Of a stretch of DNA of 64,000 nucleotides, positions 17,091 through 25,424 are shown piece by piece (position 1 is the first letter of the stretch; each line of letters begins with the position of its first letter). Source of the stretch: VRUE01 sp963817945 (GTDB taxonomy: Bacteria; Actinomycetota; Thermoleophilia; Solirubrobacterales; 70-9); contig CAWFQH010000001.1 of assembly GCA_963817945.1 (NCBI GenBank), forward strand, positions 248,001 to 312,000, written 5' to 3'. The translations under genes and the position numbers were made by a program. Under the pieces are notes generated by a model. It was given only the letters and a program-made list of their open reading frames with translations, was not told where the DNA came from and searched no databases.

Positions 17091-18008
17091 ATGAGCATCC
17101 TCCTGAGCAAAGACACGACCTTCATCGTCCAGGGGATCACCGGGCGCGAGGCGGTCAATTTGACCCGCGAGTGCCTCGACTACGGCTCCAAGGTCGTCGG
17201 CGGCGTCACGCCGGGCCGCAAGGGTCGCGAGGTGCACGGCGTGCCGGTCTTCGACACCGTCGCGCAGGCGGTCGAGCACCACGGCGCGCCGGTCGACGGC
17301 TCGGTCGTCACCGTTCCCCCCGCCTTCACCAAGGACGCGGTGCTGGAGGCGATCGAGAACGGGATCAAGCTGATCGTCATCGTCACCGAGCGCGTGCCGC
17401 GCCGCGACGTCGCCCAGATGGTCGAGCTGGCGAACATGCGCGGGGCGCGGATCATCGGCCCCAACTGCCTCGGCCTGATCGTCCCCGAGGTCTGCAAGAT
17501 GGGCGGCATCGGTGGCCCCGCAAAAGACGCAGCCAAGGCCTACGCGCCGGGCCCGGTCGGCGTGATGAGCCGCTCCGGCGGGATGACGACCGAGATCTCC
17601 TCCTCGTTGACCCAGGCCGGACTCGGCGTCTCGACCGCGATCTCGATCGGCGGTGACGCGATCATCGGCTCCGCCTACGCCGAGCTGATGCCCTACTTCG
17701 AGGCCGACGAGCAGACCCAGGCGATCGTCATCTACACCGAGCCCGGCGGCCGCATGGAGGCACAGCTCTCCGAATGGGTGAAGGAGAACAACAGCCGGCT
17801 GCCGATCGTCGCCTTCATGGCGGGCAAGTTCATGGACGACGAGGAGATGAAGGGCATGAGCTTCGGCCACGCCGGGACGATCGTGGAGGGCAAGGAGGAC
17901 ACCGCCACCGAGAAGATCGCCCGCCTCGAAGCAGCCGGGATCCGCGTCGTCGAGCGGATCGACGAGATCCCCGACGCCGTCAAGGAGAAGCTGGGGGCGG
18001 CGGTCTGA
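17091..18008 (+). CDS. Alpha subunit of a succinyl-CoA synthetase-type acyl-CoA ligase
   Basis: 305 residues: CoA-binding Rossmann domain (FIVQGITGREAVNLTRECLDYG, VGGVTPGRKG), IIGPNCLGLI, the ligase domain PVGVMSRSGGMTTEISSSLTQ with IGGDAIIGSAY, and the phospho-histidine segment MSFGHAGTIVEG. The canonical SRSGTLTYE stretch reads SRSGGMTTE, again pointing away from a textbook SucD. A good GGGAGG-like site (17079-17085) precedes the ATG. It pairs with the beta subunit upstream; the ferredoxin start overlaps its stop (TGATG). Confidence 0.85.
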   Translation: MSILLSKDTTFIVQGITGREAVNLTRECLDYGSKVVGGVTPGRKGREVHGVPVFDTVAQAVEHHGAPVDGSVVTVPPAFTKDAVLEAIENGIKLIVIVTERVPRRDVAQMVELANMRGARIIGPNCLGLIVPEVCKMGGIGGPAKDAAKAYAPGPVGVMSRSGGMTTEISSSLTQAGLGVSTAISIGGDAIIGSAYAELMPYFEADEQTQAIVIYTEPGGRMEAQLSEWVKENNSRLPIVAFMAGKFMDDEEMKGMSFGHAGTIVEGKEDTATEKIARLEAAGIRVVERIDEIPDAVKEKLGAAV

Positions 18009-18253
18009 TGCCCGAGCGGCTGAACAGGGTCTTCATCGACGTCGAGGTCGACGAGTCGGTCGCGGGGGACGCCGCGCTGGCGGCAAAGCTCGACGAAGTC
18101 TGCCCCGTCGACATCTACAAGGACGCCGGCGGCCGCGTTGAGGTCGTCGATGAGAACGTCGACGAGTGCGTCCTCTGCCGTCTCTGCATCGAAGCCTCGC
18201 CGCCTGGCACCGTGCACGTCAAGAAGCTCTACGACGGCACCGAGCTGTCCTGA
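18008..18253 (+). CDS. Mono-cluster [4Fe-4S] ferredoxin, FixX-like
   Basis: 81 residues, starting in the TGATG overlap with the ligase alpha gene. Cys32 (VCPVDIY) and Cys54-x2-Cys57-x2-Cys60 (DECVLCRLC) give four ligands for a single cubane cluster, with the remote Cys-Pro placed N-terminal of the CxxCxxC group as in FixX-type ferredoxins. It is a small soluble electron carrier. Translational coupling to an acyl-CoA ligase suggests a ferredoxin-dependent step on the same acyl-CoA, such as a 2-oxoacid:ferredoxin oxidoreductase encoded elsewhere; that link is inference. Confidence 0.82.
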   Translation: MPERLNRVFIDVEVDESVAGDAALAAKLDEVCPVDIYKDAGGRVEVVDENVDECVLCRLCIEASPPGTVHVKKLYDGTELS

Positions 18254-18280
18254 GCCCGCGATCCAAATAGGTTCGGGGGC

Positions 18281-18787
18281 ATGACGATCGAGACGCCCCG
18301 CCTCCTGCTGCGCCGGTTCTCCATCGAGGACCTGGACGACTTCGCCACCCTGCACGCCGATCCCGAGGTGACCCGATTCGTGCTGCCGCTGGATCGCGGC
18401 GAAGCGGAAGAGCGGCTGAGAAAGGACGACCGCGAATGGGAAGAGCGCGGCCACGGCCTGCTGGCGGTGACCGACAAGGAAAGCGGCCGATTTCTTGGAC
18501 GCACCGGGCTGAAGCACTGGCCGCAGTTCGAGGAGACCGAGGTCGGGTGGATCTTGGCAAGGGACGCCTGGGGGAACGGCTACGCGACCGAGGCGGCGCG
18601 TGCTTGCATCGAGTGGGGCCTCTCGCAATTCGAGATGCCGTACCTGACCGCGATGATCAGCAGTGAGAACGCACCCTCGATCGCGGTTGCCGAGCGGCTC
18701 GGGTTCGCACCCTTGCGCGAGGACCGACTGTTAGGGGAGCCGGTCGTCGTCTACGCCCTGCGCCGGGAGGGCGCGGACCCCCTCTAG
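18281..18787 (+). CDS. GNAT N-acetyltransferase, RimJ/RimL type
   Basis: 168 residues: IETPRLLLRRFSIEDLDDFATLH, the central EVGWILARDAWGNGYATEAARA (acetyl-CoA pyrophosphate loop region) and ISSENAPSIAVAERLGF. This is the ribosomal-protein-acetyltransferase-like group (GNAT fold 3). The acceptor is unknown. It overlaps the convergent HxlR gene tail to tail by 4 bp. Confidence 0.85.
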   Translation: MTIETPRLLLRRFSIEDLDDFATLHADPEVTRFVLPLDRGEAEERLRKDDREWEERGHGLLAVTDKESGRFLGRTGLKHWPQFEETEVGWILARDAWGNGYATEAARACIEWGLSQFEMPYLTAMISSENAPSIAVAERLGFAPLREDRLLGEPVVVYALRREGADPL

Positions 18788-19464
18788 CCTGCTGCGGCGG
18801 TTACCTGCGCGGCCTCTGCCTCAGCGTCATGGCGGAGGCGGTCGGGCAGGTTGACCATCGCCCGCAGCTGCTCCAGCGCACCGCGATCGCCCTCGATCTC
18901 GACGCCGTCCTCCCCGGCCTCACCGGCGACCAGGGCCGCGAGCACGTCGCGGGGGGAACCCGACAAGGCCAGATCGGGATCGGCGGCCTGGCCGCGCTCA
19001 GCGACGATCGCGCCGTCCTCGATCCTCAAGCGGAAGGCCTGTCCCTCGCTGCGCAGCTGGATCGTCAGCCTCGCGTCGGCGGGCGGCCGCAGGATCACCC
19101 GCAGCGAGTTCGGCAGCCAGGACGGTTCAATCCCGGCGGCGTCCTCGATCTGGAAGAAGTTGAGACCCCAACGCCCCAGTTCGAGCAGCAGGGGCTCGAG
19201 GTCCTTCCCCAGCTCGGTCAGTTCGTAAACGGTTGCCGCTGCGGGCGGGTCGAGCTGGCGGCGGCCGACGATGCCGTCGGCCTCGAGGTCGCGCAGACGC
19301 TTGGTCAGGACGTCGGTCGGGGCGCCCCCGACGCCGCGGGCGAGGTCAGAGAAGCGCAGCGGCCCGAGCAGCAGCTCGCGCACGATCAGCAGCGACCAGC
19401 GCTCGCCGATGCGGTCGAGGGCGCCGGCGACGCTGCAGGATTGGCCGTAGTTGCGGCGGCTCAT
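18784..19464 (-). CDS. HxlR-family transcriptional regulator with C-terminal SCP2-like domain
   Basis: 226 residues. The first 105 are a HxlR winged helix: CSVAGALDRIGERWSLLIVREL, LRFSDLARGVGGAPTDVLTKRL recognition region, then YELTELGKDLEPLL. The rest (ADARLTIQLRSEGQAFRLRIEDG...) resembles a sterol-carrier/alkyl-sulfatase C-terminal pocket that may bind a lipophilic effector. It diverges from the MMPL exporter gene; a perfect palindrome between them is its likely operator. It probably represses itself and the exporter. Confidence 0.85.
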   Translation of the reverse strand: MSRRNYGQSCSVAGALDRIGERWSLLIVRELLLGPLRFSDLARGVGGAPTDVLTKRLRDLEADGIVGRRQLDPPAAATVYELTELGKDLEPLLLELGRWGLNFFQIEDAAGIEPSWLPNSLRVILRPPADARLTIQLRSEGQAFRLRIEDGAIVAERGQAADPDLALSGSPRDVLAALVAGEAGEDGVEIEGDRGALEQLRAMVNLPDRLRHDAEAEAAQVTAAAG

Positions 19465-19492
19465 TCCTCGATTCTAGCGGGTTAATTTGACT

Positions 19493-19512
19493 TTCAAAGT
19501 ATCTACTTTGAA
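19493..19512. promoter_or_regulatory. Candidate HxlR operator
   Basis: Perfect inverted repeat TTCAAAGTA-TC-TACTTTGAA, 29 bp upstream of the hxlR-like start and 99 bp upstream of the MMPL gene. The local AT-richness is unusual for this window. HxlR regulators typically bind such dyads in divergent promoters; the binding itself is inferred. Confidence 0.6.
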
Positions 19513-19610
19513 TTCTGGTACAGTCGAGCCGCGATGAGCTCCGACGCTGCATACGCGCGCTGTGTGGTTTCTCACGTTCTTGCCACGCCGCGCGATAGAG
19601 GGTCAGACCA

Positions 19611-21791
19611 GTGAATCGCGTCGCCGACCTCACCTGGAAGCACCCCAAGCTCGTCCTCGCTGCGGTCGCGGCTTTCGTCCTGATCGCGGCGGCGGTCGGC
19701 AAAGACGTCGAGAGCCACCTCAAAGCGGCCGGCTTCACGGATTCCGCCTCGGAGAGCGAGCGGGCGACGCGGCTGCTGCGCGACTCGCTCGGCTACGACC
19801 CGAACCCCGCGATCGTGCTGGTCGTCCGCTCCCCCGACGGCGGTCGCCTCGACGTCGCGAGCCCCGCGGTGCGGCGAGAGGTCGCCCGACTCACGCGCGG
19901 CATGGAAGGGGTCGAGCACGTCGGCGCCGTCGTCAACCCGTTGCGCGACCGGCGCGCCGGGGCGGCGCTGATCGCCCGCGACGGCGAATCGCTGGCTCTG
20001 ACCGCCCACCTCTCGACCGAGGACATCGAGGACGCCGGCGGAATCGCCGCCGAAGGGGTCGAGCCACTGGTCGCCTCCAGCTCGCTCGACGTCGCCATGG
20101 GCGGCTTCGCGCCCGGCTTCAACGAGACCAACGACCAGACCCGCGAGGACCTGACCAAGTCCGAGCTGATCGCCTTCCCGGTCCTGGCGCTGCTGCTGCT
20201 GTTCGTCTTCCGCGGCGTCGTCGCCGCCTCGATCCCGCTGTTGCTGGGGGTGATCTCGATCGTCGGCACCCTGTTGGTGCTGCGGGTGATGGCCAGCTTC
20301 ACCGACGCCTCGGTCTTCGCGCTGAACATCGCCACCGGGCTCAGCCTCGGCCTCGCCGTCGATTACGCGCTGCTGCTGGTCTCGCGCTACCGCGAGGAGA
20401 TCGGGCGTGGCGGCGCCTCGCGGGAGGCGCACCGCCGCACCGTTCGCACCGCCGGCCGCACGGTGCTCTTCTCCGGCCTCACCGTCGCCGCCGCGATGGC
20501 GGCGCTGATCGTAATGCCGCAGCGCTTCCTCTACTCGATGGCGGTCGCCGGCACCGCTGTCGCAGTCTTCTCGGCGCTGCTGGCGATCCTCGTCGTCCCC
20601 TCCCTCCTCGCCCTACTCGGAACCCGCATCGACGCCTTCTCGATCCGCCGCGGCCCCGCCGTCTCCGATACCTCAGACGGGTGGTACCGGCTGGCGCGCG
20701 GGGTGATGCGGCGCCCAGTCGGCGTCGCCCTGGCCAGCTCGGCCCTCCTCCTCGCCTGCGCCGCGCCGCTGCTGTGGACGACGCTGACCGGGCCCAGCTC
20801 CGAAGCGGTGCCGCCAGGCCAGCCCTCCTACGACGCCTACCGCTACCTGGAAGCGCACTACCCCCGCGACGTCACCGAAGCGGTGACCGTCGCAGTCGAC
20901 GGTCCCGCCGAGCCGACGCAGCTGGCGGCGTTCCAGCGGCGGATCGAAGCCGTCGAGGGCATCGGCCGCGGCACGCCCTTCAGCCAGTCTCCCGGGGGGG
21001 CTGCCTATGCCAACTTCGCCCCCGAGGAGCAGGCGCTGACCGGCGGGTCGCAGGACGCGGTGGATGACGTCCGCGGCATGGCGGCTCCGGGCGGCGTGGC
21101 AGTGCTCGTCTCAGGCAACACGGCCCGCTTCATCGACCAGAAGCAGAGCCTGCTCGAGCACGCGCCGTTGGTCGTGGCGATCATCGCGCTGACGACCCTC
21201 GTACTTCTCTTCCTCCTCACCGGATCGGTGCTGCTGCCGCTGAAGACGCTGCTGATGAACGCGCTCACCCTCGGCGCCACCCTCGGCCTCCTCGTCCTCG
21301 CCTTCCAGGACGGCTGGCTCAAGGGCATCCTCGATTACACGGGGCCGGCCGCGGTCGAGGTGACCAGCCTCGTCTTCCTCTTCGCCGTCATCTTCGGCCT
21401 CGCCACCGACTACGCGGTGCTGGTGATGGCGCGGATCAAAGAACGCCGCGACCTCGGCGACTCGAACGAGGAGGCGGTCGCGGTCGGGATCGGTCGCACC
21501 GGCCGCGTGATCACCGCGGCCGCGCTGGCGATCGCCGTCGTCTTCCTCGCCTTCGCCGTCAGCTCGGTCTTCTTCGTCAAGCAGATCGCGATCGGGATGG
21601 CGGTCGGGGTGATGATCGACGCCACCATCGTCCGCGCCCTCCTCGTCCCCTCCCTGATGCGCCTCTTCGGCGAGTGGAACTGGTGGGCACCGCGACCGCT
21701 GCGCCGCCTGCAGGAGCGCTTCGGCTTCGCCGAGGGCGAGGGCGAAGCCAGCGAGGGCACGGCGGCTCGGCCCGCAACCGAGTCAGCGTAA
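19611..21791 (+). CDS. MMPL/RND-superfamily membrane exporter
   Basis: 726 residues in two homologous halves. Each half has one transmembrane helix, an extracellular domain and a block of five or six helices. Half 1: AAVAAFVLIAAAVG, a porter domain to residue 180, then VLALLLLFVFRGVV and GLSLGLAVDYALLLVSRYREE. Half 2 repeats the same with VIFGLATDYAVLVMARIKERR. The two DYA motifs carry the aspartates expected for proton coupling. It probably exports a lipid or hydrophobic compound. The divergent HxlR gene and palindrome imply ligand-responsive control. GTG start. Confidence 0.88.
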   Translation: MNRVADLTWKHPKLVLAAVAAFVLIAAAVGKDVESHLKAAGFTDSASESERATRLLRDSLGYDPNPAIVLVVRSPDGGRLDVASPAVRREVARLTRGMEGVEHVGAVVNPLRDRRAGAALIARDGESLALTAHLSTEDIEDAGGIAAEGVEPLVASSSLDVAMGGFAPGFNETNDQTREDLTKSELIAFPVLALLLLFVFRGVVAASIPLLLGVISIVGTLLVLRVMASFTDASVFALNIATGLSLGLAVDYALLLVSRYREEIGRGGASREAHRRTVRTAGRTVLFSGLTVAAAMAALIVMPQRFLYSMAVAGTAVAVFSALLAILVVPSLLALLGTRIDAFSIRRGPAVSDTSDGWYRLARGVMRRPVGVALASSALLLACAAPLLWTTLTGPSSEAVPPGQPSYDAYRYLEAHYPRDVTEAVTVAVDGPAEPTQLAAFQRRIEAVEGIGRGTPFSQSPGGAAYANFAPEEQALTGGSQDAVDDVRGMAAPGGVAVLVSGNTARFIDQKQSLLEHAPLVVAIIALTTLVLLFLLTGSVLLPLKTLLMNALTLGATLGLLVLAFQDGWLKGILDYTGPAAVEVTSLVFLFAVIFGLATDYAVLVMARIKERRDLGDSNEEAVAVGIGRTGRVITAAALAIAVVFLAFAVSSVFFVKQIAIGMAVGVMIDATIVRALLVPSLMRLFGEWNWWAPRPLRRLQERFGFAEGEGEASEGTAARPATESA

Positions 21792-21796
21792 GCCGC

Positions 21797-22609
21797 CTAC
21801 GCCACGCCGTCGCTTACCCGAGCCTCTGAGTCCCACGGCTGCAGCGGCTGTCCCGTCCTGTAGAGCGCGATTGCGTCCCATAGGTCTATTTCAAGGCGGG
21901 GGAGCTTGTCGAGGGTGCGAAAGAAGTCCGCGAAGACCTCTTGGCGTCGATTCTCGTCAGCGAGCTCCGAGTGGCAGTGAAAGCGCACCATCCTCAGCTC
22001 CGAGACGAAACGCTTCATCGCCGGGAGAAGGCGCGTTGCGCTCACGGCTATCGCCGCCAGTTCGGGCTCGACGATCATGACTGGCGCCCAGCGGGCGATT
22101 CGCTCCTCCAAGGCATCCCTTGCCCTTTCGGCGTCGCTCACGAGATCGGGCACCCCCTCTGGCTCTTCCCCCCACCAGGTCTCGGGGTCGTCGAGCGCTG
22201 CCGGGACGATGTCCTCCGGGTCCCGCATCTCCTCGGGCACGTCGAATGTGCCGTAGGTCCTCTTGCAGTAGTCCCCCACCCGGCACGCGATCACTTCCGG
22301 GAGGTCAACGGTCAGGTCGAATTCCTCGGCCACAAGAAGCCCAAGCGGTCGCCAGCGACGGCGGGTCCGTGCCGCCAGGATCCGGTCCAACCCGAAGACA
22401 GCGGCAAGCACCAGAATGCCGTCCGTAGCGAAATTGGCCGCGATCGTGTGACCCTGCCAAAAGCTGCCGCCACCCGCCAGATCCATTGCGACAAGCCAGG
22501 CACCGGCGGCCAACAGCGGTGCGAGCGGCCAGTAAGCGCTCGCCCAACGCTTCGCCCTCGCCCACACCGGTGCCCGCTCATAGGGAATCCGCCAGCCAAA
22601 CTCGAGCAA
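21797..22609 (-). CDS. Uncharacterised membrane protein with two N-terminal helices
   Basis: 270 residues. Two hydrophobic segments near 28-45 (WPLAPLLAAGAWLVAM) and 58-78 (ANFATDGILVLAAVFGLDRI) are followed by RTRRRWRPLG and a mostly helical cytoplasmic region of about 180 residues. That part is charged, with WWGEEPEGVPD and CHSELADENRRQEVFADFF. I do not recognise a domain. It is convergent with the MMPL gene, 5 bp from its stop. Confidence 0.6.
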   Translation of the reverse strand: MLEFGWRIPYERAPVWARAKRWASAYWPLAPLLAAGAWLVAMDLAGGGSFWQGHTIAANFATDGILVLAAVFGLDRILAARTRRRWRPLGLLVAEEFDLTVDLPEVIACRVGDYCKRTYGTFDVPEEMRDPEDIVPAALDDPETWWGEEPEGVPDLVSDAERARDALEERIARWAPVMIVEPELAAIAVSATRLLPAMKRFVSELRMVRFHCHSELADENRRQEVFADFFRTLDKLPRLEIDLWDAIALYRTGQPLQPWDSEARVSDGVA

Positions 22610-22802
22610 GTCCTTGTTTCGCGACGAGCGGATCGCTCGATCTTCGTTTCGCCGTAGGACGGTGTGTGCGACGCGTCACGCCGATCTAGACATCGATCGG
22701 TGTCTCGGTTATCGTTCGGTCATTCCCTGTAGCGGCGGGAGGCGCAGCGCGCCCCTGCACGCGCTCCACCCCCATCTGAGCCAACTCGAAAGGTGATCGA
22801 CT

Positions 22803-24101
22803 TTGATCGATAGCCCGCGCCGCGTCGCCGTGGTCGGCGGCAACCGGATTCCCTTCGCGCGCTCCAACTCCGTCTACTCGCGCGCCTCCAACCAGGACAT
22901 GCTGACCGCCGCCCTCGACGGGCTGATCGACCGCTTCGACCTCGACGGCGAGCGGCTCGGCGAGGTCGCCGGGGGCGCCGTCCTCAAGCACTCGCGCGAC
23001 CGCGACCTGACCCGCGAGAGCGTGCTCGGCACCCGGCTGGCGCCGGAGACCCCCGCCTACGACGTCCAGCAGGCCTGCGGGACCGGCCTAGAGACGACGA
23101 TCCTGATCGCCAACAAGATCGCCCTCGGGCAAATCGACGCCGGCGTCGCCTGCGGGGTCGACACCACCTCCGACGCCCCGATCGGCGTCAACGAAGACCT
23201 GCGCGAGATCCTCCTCGACGCCAACCGCGAGCGCTCCACGGTCGGCCGGCTGAAGCAGCTGACCCGGGTCCGCCCCGGCCACATCGTGCCAGCGATTCCG
23301 CGCAACGAGGAGCCGCGCACCGGTCTCTCGATGGGCGAGCACTGCGCGGTGATGGCAAGCGAGTGGGATGTGGGCCGCGAGGAGCAGGACGAGCTAGCGG
23401 TTGCCAGCCATCGCAAGCTCGCTGCCGCCTACGAGCGCGGCTTCATGGAGGACCTCGTCAACCCCTACCTCGGCCTCGAGCGCGACCAGAACCTGCGGCC
23501 CGATTCCAGCACCGAGAAGCTCGCCAAGCTGAGGCCGGTCTTCGGCGGCGAGGAGGGCACGATGACCGCCGCCAACTCGACCCCGCTCAGCGACGGCGCT
23601 TCGGCGGTGCTGCTCGCCAGCGAGGAGTGGGCGAAGGAGCGTGGCCTGCCGGTGCTGGCTTACTTCGCCGACGGCGAGACCGCCGCGGTCGACCACGTCC
23701 ACAAGCGCGAGGGCCTGCTGATGGCGCCGGCCTACGCGATGCCGCGGATGCTCGACCGCAACGGGCTGAAGCTGCAGGACTTTGACTTCTACGAGATCCA
23801 TGAGGCCTTCGCCGCCCAGGTGCTGTGCACGCTGCGCGCCTGGGAGGACGAGGCGTTCTGCAAGGAGCGGCTCGGCCGCGACGAGCCGCTCGGCTCGATC
23901 GACCGCGAGCGCCTCAACGTCAACGGCGGCTCCCTCGCCGCCGGACACCCCTTCGCGGCGACCGGCGGCCGGATCGTCGCCAGCCTCGCCAAAGCCTTGG
24001 ACGAGCGCGGCTCGGGCAAGGGCCTGATCAGCATCTGCGCGGCGGCCGGCCAGGGCGTCGTCGCCGTACTCGAATACCCCTCAGGAGGAGACGGCAAGTG
24101 A
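22803..24101 (+). CDS. Acetyl-CoA acyltransferase (thiolase), FadA2/FadI-like
   Basis: 432 residues, TTG start with AAAGGTGA just upstream. Thiolase landmarks: nucleophile Cys92 in DVQQACGTGLE, FYEIHEAFAAQ, the NVNGGSLAAGHPFAATG histidine loop and the second cysteine in ISICAAAGQG (about 412). It cleaves 3-oxoacyl-CoA to acetyl-CoA and a shortened acyl-CoA. It heads a tightly packed six-gene lipid-oxidation set in the order thiolase, FabG4, MaoC, two acyl-CoA dehydrogenases, acyl-CoA synthetase, comparable to the mycobacterial fadA2-fabG4-htdX-fadE5 neighbourhood. The 193-bp upstream gap holds the imperfect dyad GACATCGATCGGTGTC, a possible regulator site. Confidence 0.9.
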   Translation: MIDSPRRVAVVGGNRIPFARSNSVYSRASNQDMLTAALDGLIDRFDLDGERLGEVAGGAVLKHSRDRDLTRESVLGTRLAPETPAYDVQQACGTGLETTILIANKIALGQIDAGVACGVDTTSDAPIGVNEDLREILLDANRERSTVGRLKQLTRVRPGHIVPAIPRNEEPRTGLSMGEHCAVMASEWDVGREEQDELAVASHRKLAAAYERGFMEDLVNPYLGLERDQNLRPDSSTEKLAKLRPVFGGEEGTMTAANSTPLSDGASAVLLASEEWAKERGLPVLAYFADGETAAVDHVHKREGLLMAPAYAMPRMLDRNGLKLQDFDFYEIHEAFAAQVLCTLRAWEDEAFCKERLGRDEPLGSIDRERLNVNGGSLAAGHPFAATGGRIVASLAKALDERGSGKGLISICAAAGQGVVAVLEYPSGGDGK

Positions 24102-25420
24102 GCACCGACCTTTACTCGCAGGTAGTCAACTCGCCCCCCGGGCGCCTGATCGCGCCCCGCCTCGGCCTGCCACAGCCGCCGAAGCTCGACCGCCACCAGC
24201 CAGGCGCCCCGGTGCTCGCCGGCCCGGTGCTGGTCGGCGGCGCCCCCGGCGGCCGCTTCGGCGAGTCGATCGAGAAGCTGATCGGCGACATCGGCGCTCC
24301 GGCGGCCAACGGTGAGGGCAAGGTCAAGGCGCTGGTCTTCGACGCGACCGGGATCGAGGACTCGACCCAGTTGGTCGAGCTGCAGCGCTTCTTCCATCCC
24401 ACCGTGAGGCGCGTCGAGCGGTCCGGCCGGGTCGTCGTCCTCGGCACGCCGCCACAGGGCCTGCCCGTCCGAGAGGCGACCGCGCAGCGGGCACTCGAGG
24501 GCTTCACCCGATCGCTCGCCAAGGAGATCGGTCGCGGCATCGCCGTGCAGCTGGTCTATGTCGCCAAGGGCGCCGAGGGCGAGATCGACTCGACGCTGCG
24601 CTTCCTGCTCTCCCCCAAATCGGCATACGTCTCCGGTCAGGTCGTCCGCGTCGACAAGGCGGTCGCCAAAGTCGGCGGCGTCGACTGGAAGCGTCCCCTG
24701 ATCGGCAGGACGGCGCTGGTGACGGGCGCCTCGCGCGGGATCGGCCGGGCAATCGCCGAGACCCTGCACCGCGACGGCGCCGATCTGGTGCTGCTCGACG
24801 TACCGGCGCTCTCGGAGGACCTGCAGGAGGTCGCCGCAGAGCTCGGCGCGAAGACGATCGAGCTCGACATCACCGAGGACGACGCGCCGCAGAAGATCGC
24901 CGACTCACTCGGCGACGACGTCGACGTCGTCGTCCACAACGCCGGCGTCACCAAAGACCGCACGATCGCCAAGATGCCGGAGGACCGTTGGAGCGGCCTG
25001 ATGGAGATCAACCTCTCCAGCGAGGAGCGGATCAACGACGAGCTGCTCACCCGCGACCTGCTGAAGGAGAACGGGCGGATCGTCTGCGTCTCCTCGATGA
25101 GCGGCGTCGCCGGCAACTCCGGCCAGACCAACTACGCCACTTCGAAGGCCGGCGTGATCGGGATGGTCGAAGCGCTGGCGCCCGACCTCGCCAAGCGCGG
25201 CGCGACGATCAACGCCGTCGCGCCAGGCTTCATCGAGACGCAGATGACGGCGAAGATGCCGATCGCGATCCGCGAAGCCGGCCGCCGCATGAACTCGATG
25301 TCGCAAGGCGGGGTGCCGATTGACGTGGCGGAGACGATCGCCTGGTTCGCCAGCCCCGCGTCGGCCGGAGTCAACGGCAACACGGTCCGCGTCTGCGGCC
25401 AGAGCCTGCTCGGGGCCTGA
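24098..25420 (+). CDS. fabG4: Long-form 3-oxoacyl reductase, FabG4-like
   Basis: 440 residues. The GTG start lies in a GTGA overlap with the thiolase stop, and a strong AGGAGGAG is at 24083-24090. Residues 1-200 are a degenerate Rossmann-like N-terminal domain seen in high-molecular-weight FabG. Residues 205-440 are the active SDR: TALVTGASRGIGRAIAE, VVHNAGVTKDRTIAKM, SSMSGVAGNSGQTNYATSKAG (Ser, Tyr, Lys). In beta-oxidation it would interconvert 3-hydroxyacyl- and 3-oxoacyl-CoA in place of FadB. The context with MaoC and thiolase supports that role. Confidence 0.9.
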   Translation: MSTDLYSQVVNSPPGRLIAPRLGLPQPPKLDRHQPGAPVLAGPVLVGGAPGGRFGESIEKLIGDIGAPAANGEGKVKALVFDATGIEDSTQLVELQRFFHPTVRRVERSGRVVVLGTPPQGLPVREATAQRALEGFTRSLAKEIGRGIAVQLVYVAKGAEGEIDSTLRFLLSPKSAYVSGQVVRVDKAVAKVGGVDWKRPLIGRTALVTGASRGIGRAIAETLHRDGADLVLLDVPALSEDLQEVAAELGAKTIELDITEDDAPQKIADSLGDDVDVVVHNAGVTKDRTIAKMPEDRWSGLMEINLSSEERINDELLTRDLLKENGRIVCVSSMSGVAGNSGQTNYATSKAGVIGMVEALAPDLAKRGATINAVAPGFIETQMTAKMPIAIREAGRRMNSMSQGGVPIDVAETIAWFASPASAGVNGNTVRVCGQSLLGA

Positions 25421-25424
25421 TCAG

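Noticed and set aside
19572..20432. Minus-strand open frame of 286 codons
   Set aside because: Antisense to the MMPL exporter; no ribosome site or conserved motif.
22680..22720. Dyad GACATCGATCGGTGTC upstream of the thiolase
   Set aside because: Imperfect and unsupported by a neighbouring regulator gene; noted only in the gene entry.
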